Shown piece by piece: positions 52,089-64,000 of a stretch of DNA of 64,000 nt (the stretch's first letter is position 1; each line of letters starts with the position of its first letter). A program made the position numbers and the translations under genes. The notes under the pieces were generated by a model that saw only the letters and a list, made by a program, of their open reading frames with translations, was not told where the DNA came from and made no database searches. Location of the stretch: contig CM049317.1 in assembly GCA_026874595.1 (NCBI GenBank), positions 26,568,401 through 26,632,400 on the forward strand, written 5' to 3'. This stretch comes from Sipunculus nudus. Taxonomy: Eukaryota > Annelida > Sipuncula > Golfingiida > Sipunculidae.

Positions 52089-53792
52089 TTAATATGTATT
52101 TACATACTCACATTCGACAGTTGTGACCACATTTTTTTTTACTTCGCGAAGACCGGAATGCCTGCGTCGTCACTTGGTGATCTTGATATGCACAACGCAG
52201 GCATTTGTTTCACATTCACATACGCCGTCTGTGTTGAGAATGGGAAACAATGTCAACAGGAACATTACCCGCCGGATAAATCAGGCTTTCCATCAAGATT
52301 TCATCAATTAAACCCAATGTTTATTTACTGCTTTTCCACTTTCAATAAACCATTTATGGTCTCTAAAACACACTATTGCTTATTTTGAGTAGTATTCAAA
52401 GGGTAAAAAAGGGCTACGCCGGCTGAAAGGGGGGGGGGGGGGGGTGTCGGGACCCCCTGGATCCAGGACAGGTCACGTGATTTGTTACGTAACAATATGT
52501 TACGTAATTACGAGGAATAATAGGTCTATTATGTTGTTTAGCTGATAAATTTTGAAAATAAGATGAAAAGCTGCAATACTTGTTGCGGTGAATAAATTAT
52601 ATCATACATTTTCCCATTAACAATGAATCATTGTGTGTTGATCGGGACAAGCTCTCCGAATTTATGATTGACCTGTTAGTCTGTTTTATCGTTTTTATAA
52701 CGAAAAGGGAAGACAAACTTCCAGTGGCATACAGTCTTAAATTAAAAAAAAACTCAGTATAGAAAATATGATCAGTTGAATGTTATATATTGCAGGAAGG
52801 TCATACATTACCTTTCCTAAACCCTCAATAATCAGATACATAATGATTTTATAGCGTTTAACATTTCAGATCGCATCCGCCAACGGAGCTGGTAGGGGTC
52901 ATGTGATTGGTCATGTTTCTATATGTTCCCGTGTCAGATCCATATCTTTTAAAGTTTGAATATATTCCGTTAAAATTTTATTGAAAGGAGGAACTAAAAA
53001 TATATTTTAGTACGGAACAGTTATATGTATGTACGGATCTGGATCAAGATCCATCCAGCTTTCCTACGTTTTGCCTGGGCTCTCGCTTCTTCTTGACATA
53101 CCCTCCCACAAACCTTCTTGAAATCAATCAAGAATATTTTGGAATATTCGGAGGACAAAAGAGATAGGTTTAACGTTCCAAAGCTATTATGAGTAGCTAA
53201 CTAACATTTCTTGTTGCTCAAGTCAGTCGGTAATGTCAGAACACACTAACACCCCCCCCCCGACCAAGTAATATCGTAATCATCACACTTCTCTCGGTAC
53301 TCCCGATGTCATTGTAATATAAGCGTCCCTTTTAGTAGTATAGTTATGTATATAGATAATATAAAGTTATAGATATGGGAGATATTGTTTTTCAAAAACG
53401 GATGATTGATATTAATTCACCTTCCCGCCATGTGTCAAGCAGGGGTTTAATTACATGAATCTATGATGATCTTGGATCTTTGTGATATCCCTGTCCCCTC
53501 GTTCATCTACCTTTACAACTCAGTGGACCAACATGGCCGTTGAACGTTTTGATCTTTCCTCCGTACTTATACTTATGATGTAATTAGTTGACGGTCAATA
53601 TATGACACAATGACTTCAATTAATGGTAAGGCTTCTCTTAAATGTACTATGTTTTCAACTTTGGTTTAACATAACAAGCTTACGAGAAGAGCAGCCCACC
53701 AACATTTATTTCGTTACCGTGTTCCCGTTTTCCTAAATGATCGAATCATATATCAAATATCTATCTTATTGCAAATGACCCATACTAATGTT
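52089..53792. other. No gene recognised
   Basis: Contains a poly-G tract (52430-52445), the phrase TGTTACGTAACAATATGTTACGTAA at 52483 (self-complementary TTACGTAA motifs), and AT-rich sequence. A 76-codon frame at 52158-52388 has no domain that I know. Confidence 0.4.
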
Positions 53793-53940
53793 ATGACATA
53801 AAAGCCGAACGAACTGTCTCGCTAGAGAAGCTTGCTTTTCTAGCGAAGCGGTTGGGACGCCGGACTTGTGCGCCACAGACCTGGATCCGAAACCGGGATC
53901 GGCCCAGGATTTCCCCCCCTTAACTATTTGCCTTCGTAAC
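53793..53940 (+). mobile_element. tRNA-derived SINE with head hairpin, copy 1
   Basis: ACATAAAAGCCGAACGAACT leads into an inverted repeat (CGCTAGAGAAGC TT GCTTTTCTAGCG), then an A-box TAGCGAAGCGGTTGGGACGC, a degenerate B-box (CTGGATCCGAAAC), GATCGGCCCAGGAT and CTTCGTAAC. The paralogue is at 54072-54220, same strand. Confidence 0.75.
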
Positions 53941-54071
53941 AAAAATGGGGGCTTGTCTGACGTGACGATAACATTTTGTGGCCCAGGGAATAAACTCACC
54001 AAAGTGTGACTCCTGGGATAATTAGTCTTGTTCTGAAAGCAGAACGCTCTAAAGAGGGGGTGTGTTACGGG

Positions 54072-54220
54072 TTGACATAAAAGCCGACCGAACTGTCTCG
54101 CTAGAAAAGCTTGCTTTTATAGCGAAGCGGTTGGGATGCCGGACTTGTGCGCCACCGACCTGGGTTCGACTACCTGATCGGCCCAGGATCTTCCCCTCAT
54201 ATATTTGTCTTCGTAACACT
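54072..54220 (+). mobile_element. tRNA-derived SINE with head hairpin, copy 2
   Basis: About 88% like copy 1, with a clearer B-box (GGGTTCGACTACC) and the A-box TAGCGAAGCGGTTGGGATGC. The same hairpin is kept (CGCTAGAAAAGC TT GCTTTTATAGCG). Confidence 0.8.
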
Positions 54221-56209
54221 AACAAATATCACAGTTATTCAGTATTTATACATACCGAACGTCATTTTAAGGGTATCAATTCTAAATCAATCCAGAAGTT
54301 GTCATTAATGAATATAAGCCTCATTTTGAGCAATATTGGTGCAATTTGAGAATAAAATATCACTGAATAATGTCGCGTCAGCGACCAACAAGAATTACAA
54401 CTGCTTTCATTAAAAAAATACTGACCTTTTGAACACGTTTTTTTAATTTGGCAGAGAACCTCAGTTATGTGGAAACGGGGGAATCATATGTATTGATCTT
54501 TCTTTCCACAAATTTTAAACAGCCCATCCTATAGCTGTGCCTAAATCTGTAGGAAAAAACTAATCACTAAACCGCCTTGTAAGAGTGACTATCAAATTGA
54601 TTGTCCACTCAAAGGACTAAACAAGCAGGTGTCGTGTCAGGCCTCGTAGACCAACCTGCTTGCTCTGATTTGATTTACATTTAATAATTCTGTTTTCTTC
54701 AAGGGTGAATGAACCTACACTGCAGTAGTCCATTTTACAAAATAAATCATATCTTGTTAATGGTTAATATATACTTATCTCTTTAGGTAATTGAGCATGT
54801 CAGTCACCTGATCCAAGGTATTAATGTCCAAGCTTCTTTTCATGGCACAATTTATTTCATCTTGATGATTCTAAAGTAGAGCCTGATCAAGAAATATATG
54901 TAACGAGATCGATTGCGCCATGATCTTGAAACAAAGGCATTGTCAGGGTTAATTCTACTATATAACAATAAAGCAATTCTAGGGAGATTTAAGCAATTCT
55001 GGTGAACAATGGGTAGCGGTGGCATGGTTGCTCATGGTTTAATCTTTATATAGATTAAGGCAACGCCAGCGGGAAGCAAGATTCCAACGGTTCATTGGGT
55101 TATGTCACAATATTGCAAGGGTTAAATATAATATGCAATATAAAGGTAACACCAGCCTGCAAGAATTCATGCTGTTGCAATTCTAATATGTAATATATAA
55201 GTTAAAGGGAACACTTGCGTGAAGGAAGATTTCAGTAGTTATCGAGTTTGATAGGTGAGGCTATTCCCTGCTTTTGTCTCTGATAATTTTAATATATTTG
55301 AATAAGGGCGACTCCAGCTTTCAGCTATTTAGCTAAAAAATGTGACGACGTCATGCTTTTGTCAGGGTTAATTTGTTATATAAGAATAAAGGTCACACAA
55401 GAGTTAAGCGAGATTTAAATGATTCATATATGAAAGTTTTGTCGTGTCTTTATGTTTTCTATTGCCAGGGTTAATCTCGAAATATAAGCATAAAGGTGAC
55501 ACCAGCGTGAAGCGTGATTGTATCAATTCGCCGATGTACATAATGTGTGTCGATATCAAGCAAGTTTTGAGAGTTATATATAATATGAAGAATAAAGGCG
55601 ACACCAACATGGGGAAGATTTCAACGATTCATGGATGATATGGGCTGAGCTGTCATACTATTGTCAGGTCTATTTTCAATATGTTAGAATTAAGACGGCG
55701 CCAGCGTATAGGGAGATTTCAGCGATTTAGGAACATAATGGGTGGCGATATTATGCTGTTGCAAGAGTATATTAAAATATTTAAGAATGACATGTGTAAA
55801 GCCGTCATTCCAAATCATCGCCCACCACCGATTTAACTAGCTCTTGTTTTCCCCCTGTCCGCTTTGCCCCCTTCGACGAAGTCTCACTTTATTTGCCTTT
55901 TTGTAAAAAAAAAGAACAAATTTGTTCAAGTCCTCAATTATTTTTACAGGAAAGGGCGAAATAGTGCCTAAAATTTCCCCTAGGTACAGGCTCACTACGA
56001 AACCGCGAGCCTGCTTGCTCTGGCTGACTTTGGATCCAGGTATTACCGGCAATAAGCCCTTTTGATGCTTATCGGCGGGAAAGTCACTGAGGTGTATCGG
56101 ATTACATGAATACCTTTCGTCATCTTAAATTGTTTATTGACAACGCATATTGCCTGATTAGAACCTAAATTATCAATTCTTAATAAATATGCATGCACTC
56201 TTCGTAGGA
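54221..56209. other. No gene seen; diverged short-period repetition
   Basis: From about 54940 to 55790 the sequence repeats the theme GTCAGGGTTAAT..ATATAAG(A/C)ATAAAGG(T/C)(G/A)ACACCAGCGTGAAG.GAGATTT at intervals of about 90-110 bp (near 54948, 55120, 55365, 55465, 55575 and 55665). This is a highly diverged tandem array without coding capacity. Confidence 0.45.
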
Positions 56210-56807
56210 TCAAAAAATACAAAAATAGTCGAGATAGGCAACAATATTCGGAAAACCATGGTTTGAAGGATTACGCTCTAAAGATTGTGTGATTGCATTA
56301 AGAATGTAAGCAGATTTGTGAGCACAGAAGGGTAAGCGTTTGTCAATCATGAATGTGGGCCTGGAATTCCCTGAACATATCCATTTAAAGACTGTGGCAG
56401 CATAATTTTCTGGGTGAATTTTAACCACGCGATAAGCATTGGGGAGATCTACTTTAGCAAGGAAAGAACCTTGCCTGCCGAGATCTATAGCGTCTTGAAT
56501 TGACTGATATTTGAAGGGGTAATTATATGCAAAGTCATTTTGCGCCTCCTTAGGGTGGTCTGCTTCAGTCATGAATTATACGAAACTTTGAAGACCTTTT
56601 TAAAGGAACATTCCCTGATGCCGAGACAATTGGTGGTGCTTTATTCACGATGTGATAATAGCCGTTGTCTAACTCTTCTATTATTTGGGCGTCAACCCGA
56701 TTTGCAATAGGGGGCACAATTGCGGATTTATAATTATCGGTCTCAACGGCTTTGTTGACATCAACGGGCTGGTCGTGGATATAAAAGCCTTCGCGTACCC
56801 AACTCAT
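56210..56807 (-). pseudogene. Reverse transcriptase fragment, DIRS/tyrosine-recombinase type
   Basis: Two overlapping minus frames. 56807-56565 gives GFYIHDQPVDV, a middle block and KFRIIHD; 56572-56210 continues, shifted, with FLAKVDLPNAYRVVKIHPEN, VFKW, RLPFCAHKSAYILNAI and the active-site box as AYLDYF instead of YLDDF. The N-terminal approach, the RIIHD...HPKEA junction and the LAKVDLPNAYR box fit DIRS/Ngaro-like RTs better than Gypsy. A frameshift at about 56570 and the altered active site make it dead. No tyrosine recombinase is seen nearby. Confidence 0.65.
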
Positions 56808-57062
56808 AATATAAGGTCTGTCTGGGCAACAACTGCTCCCAAGCTGCTAACCTTAACGATCCCTGGGTATTTACATATCGTTTTTTTTAGACAGAAAATC
56901 CTGCTTCTGCACCACCTTTCTTATTGTCAACATTTACATGCAGAAATTAACACGAATCACCAGAAGGACAATTTCCATTCCGAATTGTGAACAATTCTAC
57001 ACTCGGGTTTTTTTATTTCTGTACACTACTTTGGTATTTGGAGCTGCCTGAATGATTCGGAT

Positions 57063-57431
57063 TTAACTGCTAACGATGACTGAATTTAGCCTGCCAATTA
57101 GTTGCAATTCAATGTTCGCTGTTAGGGCGCCCCTGTGCTGATAATCAAAGACTAATAATGATTCCCAGTTATACTTAGAAGCAAGATCATAGATTTGTGA
57201 GGTATAATCTAGATAATAATCAATGTCTGTAACTTGAAGATCACCAGTATGGAGAAGATGCGACATAAAGGGACAGTTTGCTGCAGAATATTCTTCTATG
57301 GTAATACCACTGTTTGGGTGATCGTCATCGGCTTTAATCAATATGCCGCTTTGATCGCACAACGCCGGCCCCCCTTCCACGCCCCTGTATCGTTTTCTAA
57401 TACGTTCTGGTAAACATTTTGTGATATGCAC
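57063..57431 (-). pseudogene. Gag-like fragment upstream of the DIRS-type RT
   Basis: 122 codons with HPNSGITIEEYSAANCPFMS and DYYLDYTSQIYDLASKYNWE, then SLLVFDYQHR, a segment that in related elements lies upstream of the RT and before a zinc knuckle. It ends at TAA near 57063, and the connecting sequence to the RT (57062-56808) is degraded. Confidence 0.55.
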
Positions 57432-60400
57432 GACATTCGTTTTACTTGCTTTACAGTCAGAATTGATCTTGGATCTAAAGGGTTCCTTGGTGCCTCGCTG
57501 TATGGCCAGGGTTAATTGCCTGTATTGGGAATATCTTTTGCAATTGGCATATTTGCTTCTTGGGCATAGAAATCATCAAAGACCATACCTGACGATTTTA
57601 AATGTTCATCTTTTTAGAGTAACATCTACTTTCCTGTTTGTAATCATGACAAGTACAAATTACATTCAATTACTTGACAATTTGTAATTAATTACAGGTA
57701 ATTACACATACAAATTACACCTACCCCAAGCCTGCAGGCATCACCAGCATAATCGGATGTCCTTCGACGTGCTGGTCGATTTACCTTGCATCGAACGTTC
57801 TAGGTAGCACAGACATTTACCAGCCCCATTGAAATACATACGATGCAATCACCACCTTTCCAGGACAGTCTCTACACTACCTTGCTGTTGTGGTCTGAGG
57901 TCAGTTATCCCCCACATATGCACATTTTCATATTTCGTCTTCTGCAGTGCCCTATGAGCACGTATCTGGTTACATGCTGAGCCAATCAGATATCTTTTAC
58001 AAGATCTGCACGGCGCAATATTTTGTTCACACGCTGAGCCAATCAAACTTTCACAGCGTAAACTGACTGGGCGTTTGGCAGCATCCCAAACATGAAAGGT
58101 CCTTACATTTCTAACAATTAACGAGTGGAAAAGCCTCGGGAGGTCACACGCTGGGTTCAGAGCATATGCGGCTGCCCACAATATAGCGTTCGGGAAAGAA
58201 GTGTATCACATGCCACTAAGCTTAAATTTATGTCATTTTGCAAGTATTGAAAACGCCGATACTTACATATTTAACAAATGTTTCAATTATTTATACATAT
58301 GCAACGTCATCTGAAGGCACATTAATTATAAAAAAAAACATATCTCAATCAATACATCAGTTTATACTAACCCCCATGAAAACATTATTTTATAATCGGT
58401 ACAGTGGTCATTATATTAGGTATACATATTCTGAATTTGTTTCAAAGGTACCCTCTTTGAAGCACCAAGGAACAGTAATTTACTGTTTGGTGGACTAATA
58501 TCAATCAACATGTAAACAGTGTTAACCGTCTCGTGCCTCCTGCCGACCGTGAGGGATTATACATAAGAAAGTCTAGGTCATTACATAACTACAGTTAAAG
58601 CTCGTAAAATCTTTAATTAAATAATGCAGATTGCAATGACTTTAGGTTTCGAATATCGGGAACACAATAAGGGCAATATATTTTTGGTTTTACTCATTAT
58701 TTTGTTCAAACTAGGCACCCAGTCAAACCATCCGCTGAACACTATGTCATTAAGTGTGAGTCTGATTGTGTTAGCCGTTTTAGTGAACAATGCTTTCCGC
58801 CTGCGGCACTATTTCTGTAAAGTTATAAATTATGGAATATATTATTAAATTTCATAATGCAGATTGCCGAGTTTTTTTTTCAGGAATACAATAACAAAGG
58901 GCCATTTATTTTGCCTTTTAATAATTAATATGTTTGTACTATGCACACAGTAAAACATTGCCTGTATAATGTGCCATGCTGTTAGCCATGAAGACACGCA
59001 TTTACGCTTATATTAAAGATAATATGCTTTTTATGTACATAAAGAGTGATGCATACTCTCATACATTCAATCGATTGGGAATTTTACATAAATTTTTGAC
59101 AAATATAATTAATCAAAGAACTAACGAATGAACTCAGAATCACAGAGGGAGCCGCCTAAATTGATTTCTTTTAAGTCCGATATTTGAGATGGCACTGGCA
59201 AATATTATATGATAAGCAGGTTTGAAGCGCCATATAAAGTGTTAATATTGATAGAATGTGCTTGTAACGTATATGTTTTAAAATAAATTTTAAAAGCAGA
59301 TTAATCTAGAAATGAATCGACTGACAGTTTGATGAATGCCGATGTATTTTAAAGTCGGTACAATTATATCCTCACCACAGAAAACGCATATACCTTCTTT
59401 TAATGAACAGGATGTAATTTGTGTAGAGCCGTCTCCATGCTAATGCAAAGACTTGCATAAAACATCATTAAATGGTATGTGATTCTTATTCATCACATCG
59501 TTATCCCCATTCTACTAACAGTTATAGGACATAGAGGAAAATTGTATTGATTTAATGTTTATGGACATCGAAATTTTTCATATATTATGTTGTATATTGG
59601 GATGTCAAAATACATAGGGGATTCTCTTTATGAATCCAGTAACTGATATCAAATCTCAATTCCTATGTAGAAAAATCTTATTACATATATTACTTCTGAC
59701 ATGTTGTATTACGAATATGCAGAAACCCAATGCTCTATAAGGATAATATAAAGAGTTATGATCATGTTTCTGATTGCCGTTATAGGGTCATCTTTCTTCT
59801 AAAGCACCATACTTTATTATTGCCTCAGAGGTGTCTGATCCTACAACTAGCAAAATGCATAAAGTATAAAAAGGACCCTCTCCAATAATATATATAGTTT
59901 TCTCTTTTTTTTCGTTTGTAACGGGAAGATATTGGTTGGATAAAAACATACGTAGCCGAGGTTTATTCAATTTGTTTCAGTATATGTTATGTGTTCCAAA
60001 ATGGTTGTTTTTTTTTTTATTTAATCTAATCAGTCGCATGCATGGCATGAAACCTATGCATGAACTTTTGATTATTATACATTTGTATTATTTACTCCAA
60101 TATATGATATATTAGTCATATATGTATATACAAGCAGTGAGCGAATGGTAGGTTTCGCAATTACCATGATTTTTTTATCCTAACGTCAGTATTTTAATAT
60201 TTTCATGATAAAAACGTAGCAAGGATAAGAGAAGAAATTATAAAAGTGCATGCTAATTCATTATTATCTTAAAATATTGCACTGATTAAGTGCTAAACTG
60301 GCCAATTATACTTTCAACAACAGGAATTAAATTAATAAAAAATAGTAAGAAGAATAATTAGAATAAAAAATACGCATTACGTCCGCAGTGACGGTAGGTA

Positions 60401-61019
60401 CACGTTACGAAAGGAGATACAAATATTCCTCTAAAGAGATCAAAACATCACGTTACTAGTTACAGCTGTATTCACATATCGTGTATAATGAGAAACCTAT
60501 ATATCTTTGTTACTTTGAATATTCAATTTCCCGTTGTAATTAATATTTAAATATGACTGTTGTATGTGTTCTCGTGTTCCACAACGCAACTTTTAGACGG
60601 TTATGCCAACAGTACATAGGCCATCAAGCTAACTGTTATTTGACATGGACCTGTCTGTGAAGATGATATCATTTGTCCGAATCCAGCATTGTAAACATAA
60701 CAAGTACATACTTTTTACTTCAGTGAATATGTGTGGTACTTGAACCTATCCATCTCATTTATAATTTAAAATTTCTTGATATCGGATGGAGAAGAAGGCT
60801 GTACATATTGTATAAGAGAAAAGCTGATCTGTTGAACAGATCTATAGTGTCCCTCGCATGATGCTTGAATATTCAGCACTACATGTATGAAATTTGAGAT
60901 GGACCAATGTCACACTCTAAGATTACATCCTGACCTTCAAAACTGAGGTAGGCCTATGCTGCACGTTTGGGGAATGTGCCTCAAATTCATTTCGAGGTTT
61001 TGCGTTTACATCATTTTAG
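57432..61019. other. No gene recognised
   Basis: 57660-57720 contains repeated TACAAATTAC/AATTACA phrases. 57970-58060 contains two direct copies of ACA(T/C)GCTGAGCCAATCA, a duplicated CCAAT-type motif within a short imperfect repeat. The remainder is AT-rich with isolated short frames lacking motifs or splice support. Confidence 0.4.
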
Positions 61020-61185
61020 CATTATCGCTGACGTGACCTTGGAAAATGCGTAAAGGTCATCTAAGTTCCAATCATTACCAACCCCTTGTTGAGGTTCAAC
61101 AATGCTGCAAGTTTGATAATTGTACGGACGGACAGAAAGATGGACGAACGCTTACCATTTTTCTGTCCCCCGCCGACGAAATGAG
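61020..61185 (+). repeat. Dispersed repeat with GGACGGACAGA tail
   Basis: AGGTCATC, TTGTACGGACGGACAGAAAG and TCTGTCCCCCGCCGACG resemble the tail of 8640-8990. Confidence 0.45.
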
Positions 61186-64000
61186 ACACAATATGCAACC
61201 CTGGAGGAGTTCTTCAAATATTGGAATGTTGATCCTTCCTAATGCCAATCCTGTCGATACTTATTTTTTTTTTATTTAATTTTTCCAAATACATACCAAT
61301 TCAAAGTCAAGGTTCAAGTAAAATGAACATGCAAAATTTGTAAGAAATCAGTTTGTTAGCTAAGAATGAAATTATTTCTAGTAATAAATGTGTGATTTTC
61401 TATTTTACAAATGTCTTAGGTCAATAAAAGCTTGGGAGGGGGAAGGGGAGGGAAGCAGGGTCATGTGAGCCCCCCCCCCCAAAAAAAATGTATAAAAAAG
61501 GTTCCCTAATCTAACATGACAAAAGATTATTTCATGCACTTGTAGCCTTAAATCCATGACAAAGCAGACATTTTTACTTTACTGAATGGCTTAAGTTTAA
61601 TCATGATCTTGGTCATTAGGATAACTACAGAGGCCATTTATTCAATTTAATTGATATTGCCGTAATAATTAGCTTCCGATTAGGCCACGAATAAGTCATT
61701 GACACAAAAGATAACATCTTAATGAACAAATCATATTGCAAACCTAATCCCTATGGTAACTGGAATCATTTCCTGTGCTCCCAGGACATGGCTGAAATCC
61801 ACATTAATCCTGGGAGACTTGCCCCGTTTCAGTCAGAAATTCAACAAACGTTATCCGACATTCGGCGTTAATGCTGGATTAAATAAGTTCGACTGTATAT
61901 GTCATTGTCCTTCCAATTGCTCTTCCTTTACATATCTGCTGCCATAATGTTATTTACAATTTAATAATTTAATTATTATTTTTATAAGTATTTGTATTAA
62001 GTGCTGACACCTACCTACTTTATTTTCATACTTTAAGGTGCTGCCATCTACCAGTTATTCATCAATTTAATTCATCAATCCAAGCATAGGTAAATCGGTC
62101 TGATTTAGGCATGTCACATACCCTGGAGCCAAATTCACACAGGCTTAGCCATTAACTTCAATTGAAAGTATTAGTTTTCCTTTCTGGATGATCACTCGGG
62201 ATGTCCATTATTGATTTAATGGTCTACACGTCCGGGCATGTCCTGGATCATCAATATTCGGAAATCTTTATTCACTTGGAGTCTAAACTTTTAAGAGTTT
62301 CTATAACGTTGTCTTTCTGGTTCGGTACCGGTTCCGAGGGATTGTCCACCTGAGCCATAAATTATAACAGCATGTACCTATAAATTGTCCGGTACAATGT
62401 TTGAGGCCTTGCTTGTCAAATTTATTGGGTACCAAAGGCTTTCTTACCGGAGCAAGCAGCCTGGAACAGCACTTGCTACAGTAGGAACCGCTTAACAATT
62501 TTGCCATGATTACAGCTACCGGTTCCTAAGGCGATAGTCCTCTTTTAACTTTTGAGGATCAATGGATGCCATTTTCCTAAACATTCGCCCGTCATACATT
62601 GCATGGTAAAATGTTAAATTGTTATTGGCTAAAAATTAGTAGATACCAAGAACCCAGGAAAGAAACAATATCCTATTTTCTTCACAGTATGTCCCCATAT
62701 TTTCTGATATACTGATTTTTCACCAGTATGTTTGATAAAAACAAAAATGCTTATATGTTCAACATCTTTATATGATAATATATAGTTTTTTAGTCTTCAA
62801 AATACACAAGGAACATGTGCTCATTTTTTTTTTGGACAGTTCCGTCCTAGGATCTGTAGGGAAAACTTTCACCGTACTGTACTTTAGCGCTTGGAAGCCC
62901 GTTGGTCAAGTGAACATACTATAGGTAAAAAGGCACTAACGGTCTCCACATACGTGTTCGTCCCCCTAAGGGACTACATTGCTATTACCGGTCCCAGTGT
63001 TTTTTCTATAAGCAACGGCTGTAGTAGAAAGGTGTGTCACAGCATGCCAACTCAGTCGAACTGTGATCGCTAGAACAATGGCGGCTCCAGATTTAACCGT
63101 TAAGCTTACCCTAACACTAGTAAATGATGATGAACTTTGATGTCCTATATCATAATGGGAGAAAACCATTTGAGTAAAAACATATTGTGATTGTCAAGAA
63201 TACTTCGAATTGAATGAAAGACTTGGTCCTTAGGCATCGCCCTTATTGTGCATCAATAACACTGGTGAGCTATTCAATTTTTTCTGTGTAAAATTGCTAA
63301 CATAAAATCCCATCAAGTATGTAGCCAACCATACATGATAAAAGCATAATACCACGGCACAGGTACCAGAAGGACATTAGCACTCAAATAATCCATGCAA
63401 ACTTCAAGAAAAAGTTAAATCAACAGGAAAACTGATGACCCCTGCTGAATTTACGGACCATGTGCTCCTCCTGACCTTTGGCCTATTAGCTGACCCGGAG
63501 TCACTCTGTGGCACAGTTAACAACACGTGACTCTGGATTTCTGGGACCTTATATGTCATGTCGGAACGCACGTGTGCGAACGTATTTTTACGAAAATAAG
63601 CAGTTATTCATGTTGGGTGTCGCTGCATTGGTATGTTCCCGTTTATTCGGCCGAGTCATTATCCGTTTTTTGCTTATGATTTAGGAAAATTATATCTGGA
63701 CTATTTAAAAAAAATATTCATATAGAATCCGAAGAACATGGCAGTCTGTAATGGTGTTCATTCAGGAACCCTTCTTTTCATAGACTATGCAATATTCTTT
63801 CATTCATCATAAATAGGAAAGATAAATAAGATAAAAAACACAGAATGTACTTCCTTTTATTACCGAAATGTTAACGATGTGATAACATGTTCTTTCATCT
63901 AATCATGTTAAAACAGTGATAACACACGGACACCGAGAAATCTCGGGACTGATCTTTTATTCCCTAGACTATTTGAAATTTTTCTTTATCGAGTGTCATT
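61186..64000. other. No gene recognised
   Basis: Poly-C tract at 61471-61480. Frames at 61753-61947, 62301-62507 and 62891-63073 were read and show no domain, signal peptide or paired splice sites. Confidence 0.35.

Noticed and set aside
53821-54175. Genuine tRNA genes at the A/B-box pairs
   Set aside because: The heads cannot form a complete cloverleaf with acceptor stem and anticodon arm; both copies continue into a shared non-tRNA body, so they are SINEs.

Overview
The window is AT-rich animal genomic DNA: intron-split genes, dense (TA)n microsatellites, tRNA-derived SINEs, non-LTR, Gypsy-like and tyrosine-recombinase-type retroelements, and Tigger/pogo and hAT-like DNA transposon remnants. 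It has no bacterial gene organisation. The repeat vocabulary (the SINE core GGAGGAAACCGGAGTACCC, tails of tandem GGACAGACAGAC ending in a string of G, and a non-LTR ORF1 with a 2A-like leader) suggests a marine invertebrate, most likely a bivalve mollusc. That assignment is inference; no marker gene is present.

Layout. 1-3000 (minus): 5' part of a non-LTR retrotransposon, with ORF1 (2A-like peptide, coiled coil) and ORF2 (AP-endonuclease), cut by the window edge. 3103-4376: Tigger/pogo element with an internal deletion that keeps only the DNA-binding start of its transposase. 4377-12778: gene-poor, with short dispersed repeats and a ~150-bp alternating tandem array (10.7-11.6 kb). 12779-13761: a second, coding-less Tigger-like element. 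14.16-14.6 kb: a degenerate minisatellite. 15.2-37.2 kb: a duplicated heparan-sulfate 3-O-sulfotransferase (HS3ST) locus with one intact gene (23900-24856), two decayed copies (about 16.87-17.75 and 36.29-37.17 kb) and three copies of a putative 5' leader exon with a conserved splice donor. Between the intact gene and the last pseudogene lie a multi-exon minus-strand gene of unknown function (25.3-28.1 kb) and a decayed Gypsy-like element (29.5-33 kb).

38-46 kb holds hAT-like MITE remnants, microsatellites and a SINE. At 46771-51173 (plus) six exons splice in frame into a predicted 206-residue type I membrane protein: signal peptide, a short Ser/Thr-rich ectodomain built from three small phase-1 exons, one membrane segment and a tyrosine-motif cytoplasmic tail. 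I do not recognise it. Phase-1 terminal-exon candidates lie on both sides. 53-64 kb holds two hairpin-headed SINEs, a fragment of a DIRS-type retroelement and otherwise unassigned sequence.

The intact HS3ST is predicted to act in the Golgi, placing 3-O-sulfates on heparan sulfate. The other two host genes have no assignable function, and nothing in the sequence links the three into a pathway. The leading candidates for something undescribed are the 46.8-51.2 kb membrane protein, the 25.3-28.1 kb gene and the unusual ORF1-UAA-ORF2 arrangement of the retrotransposon.
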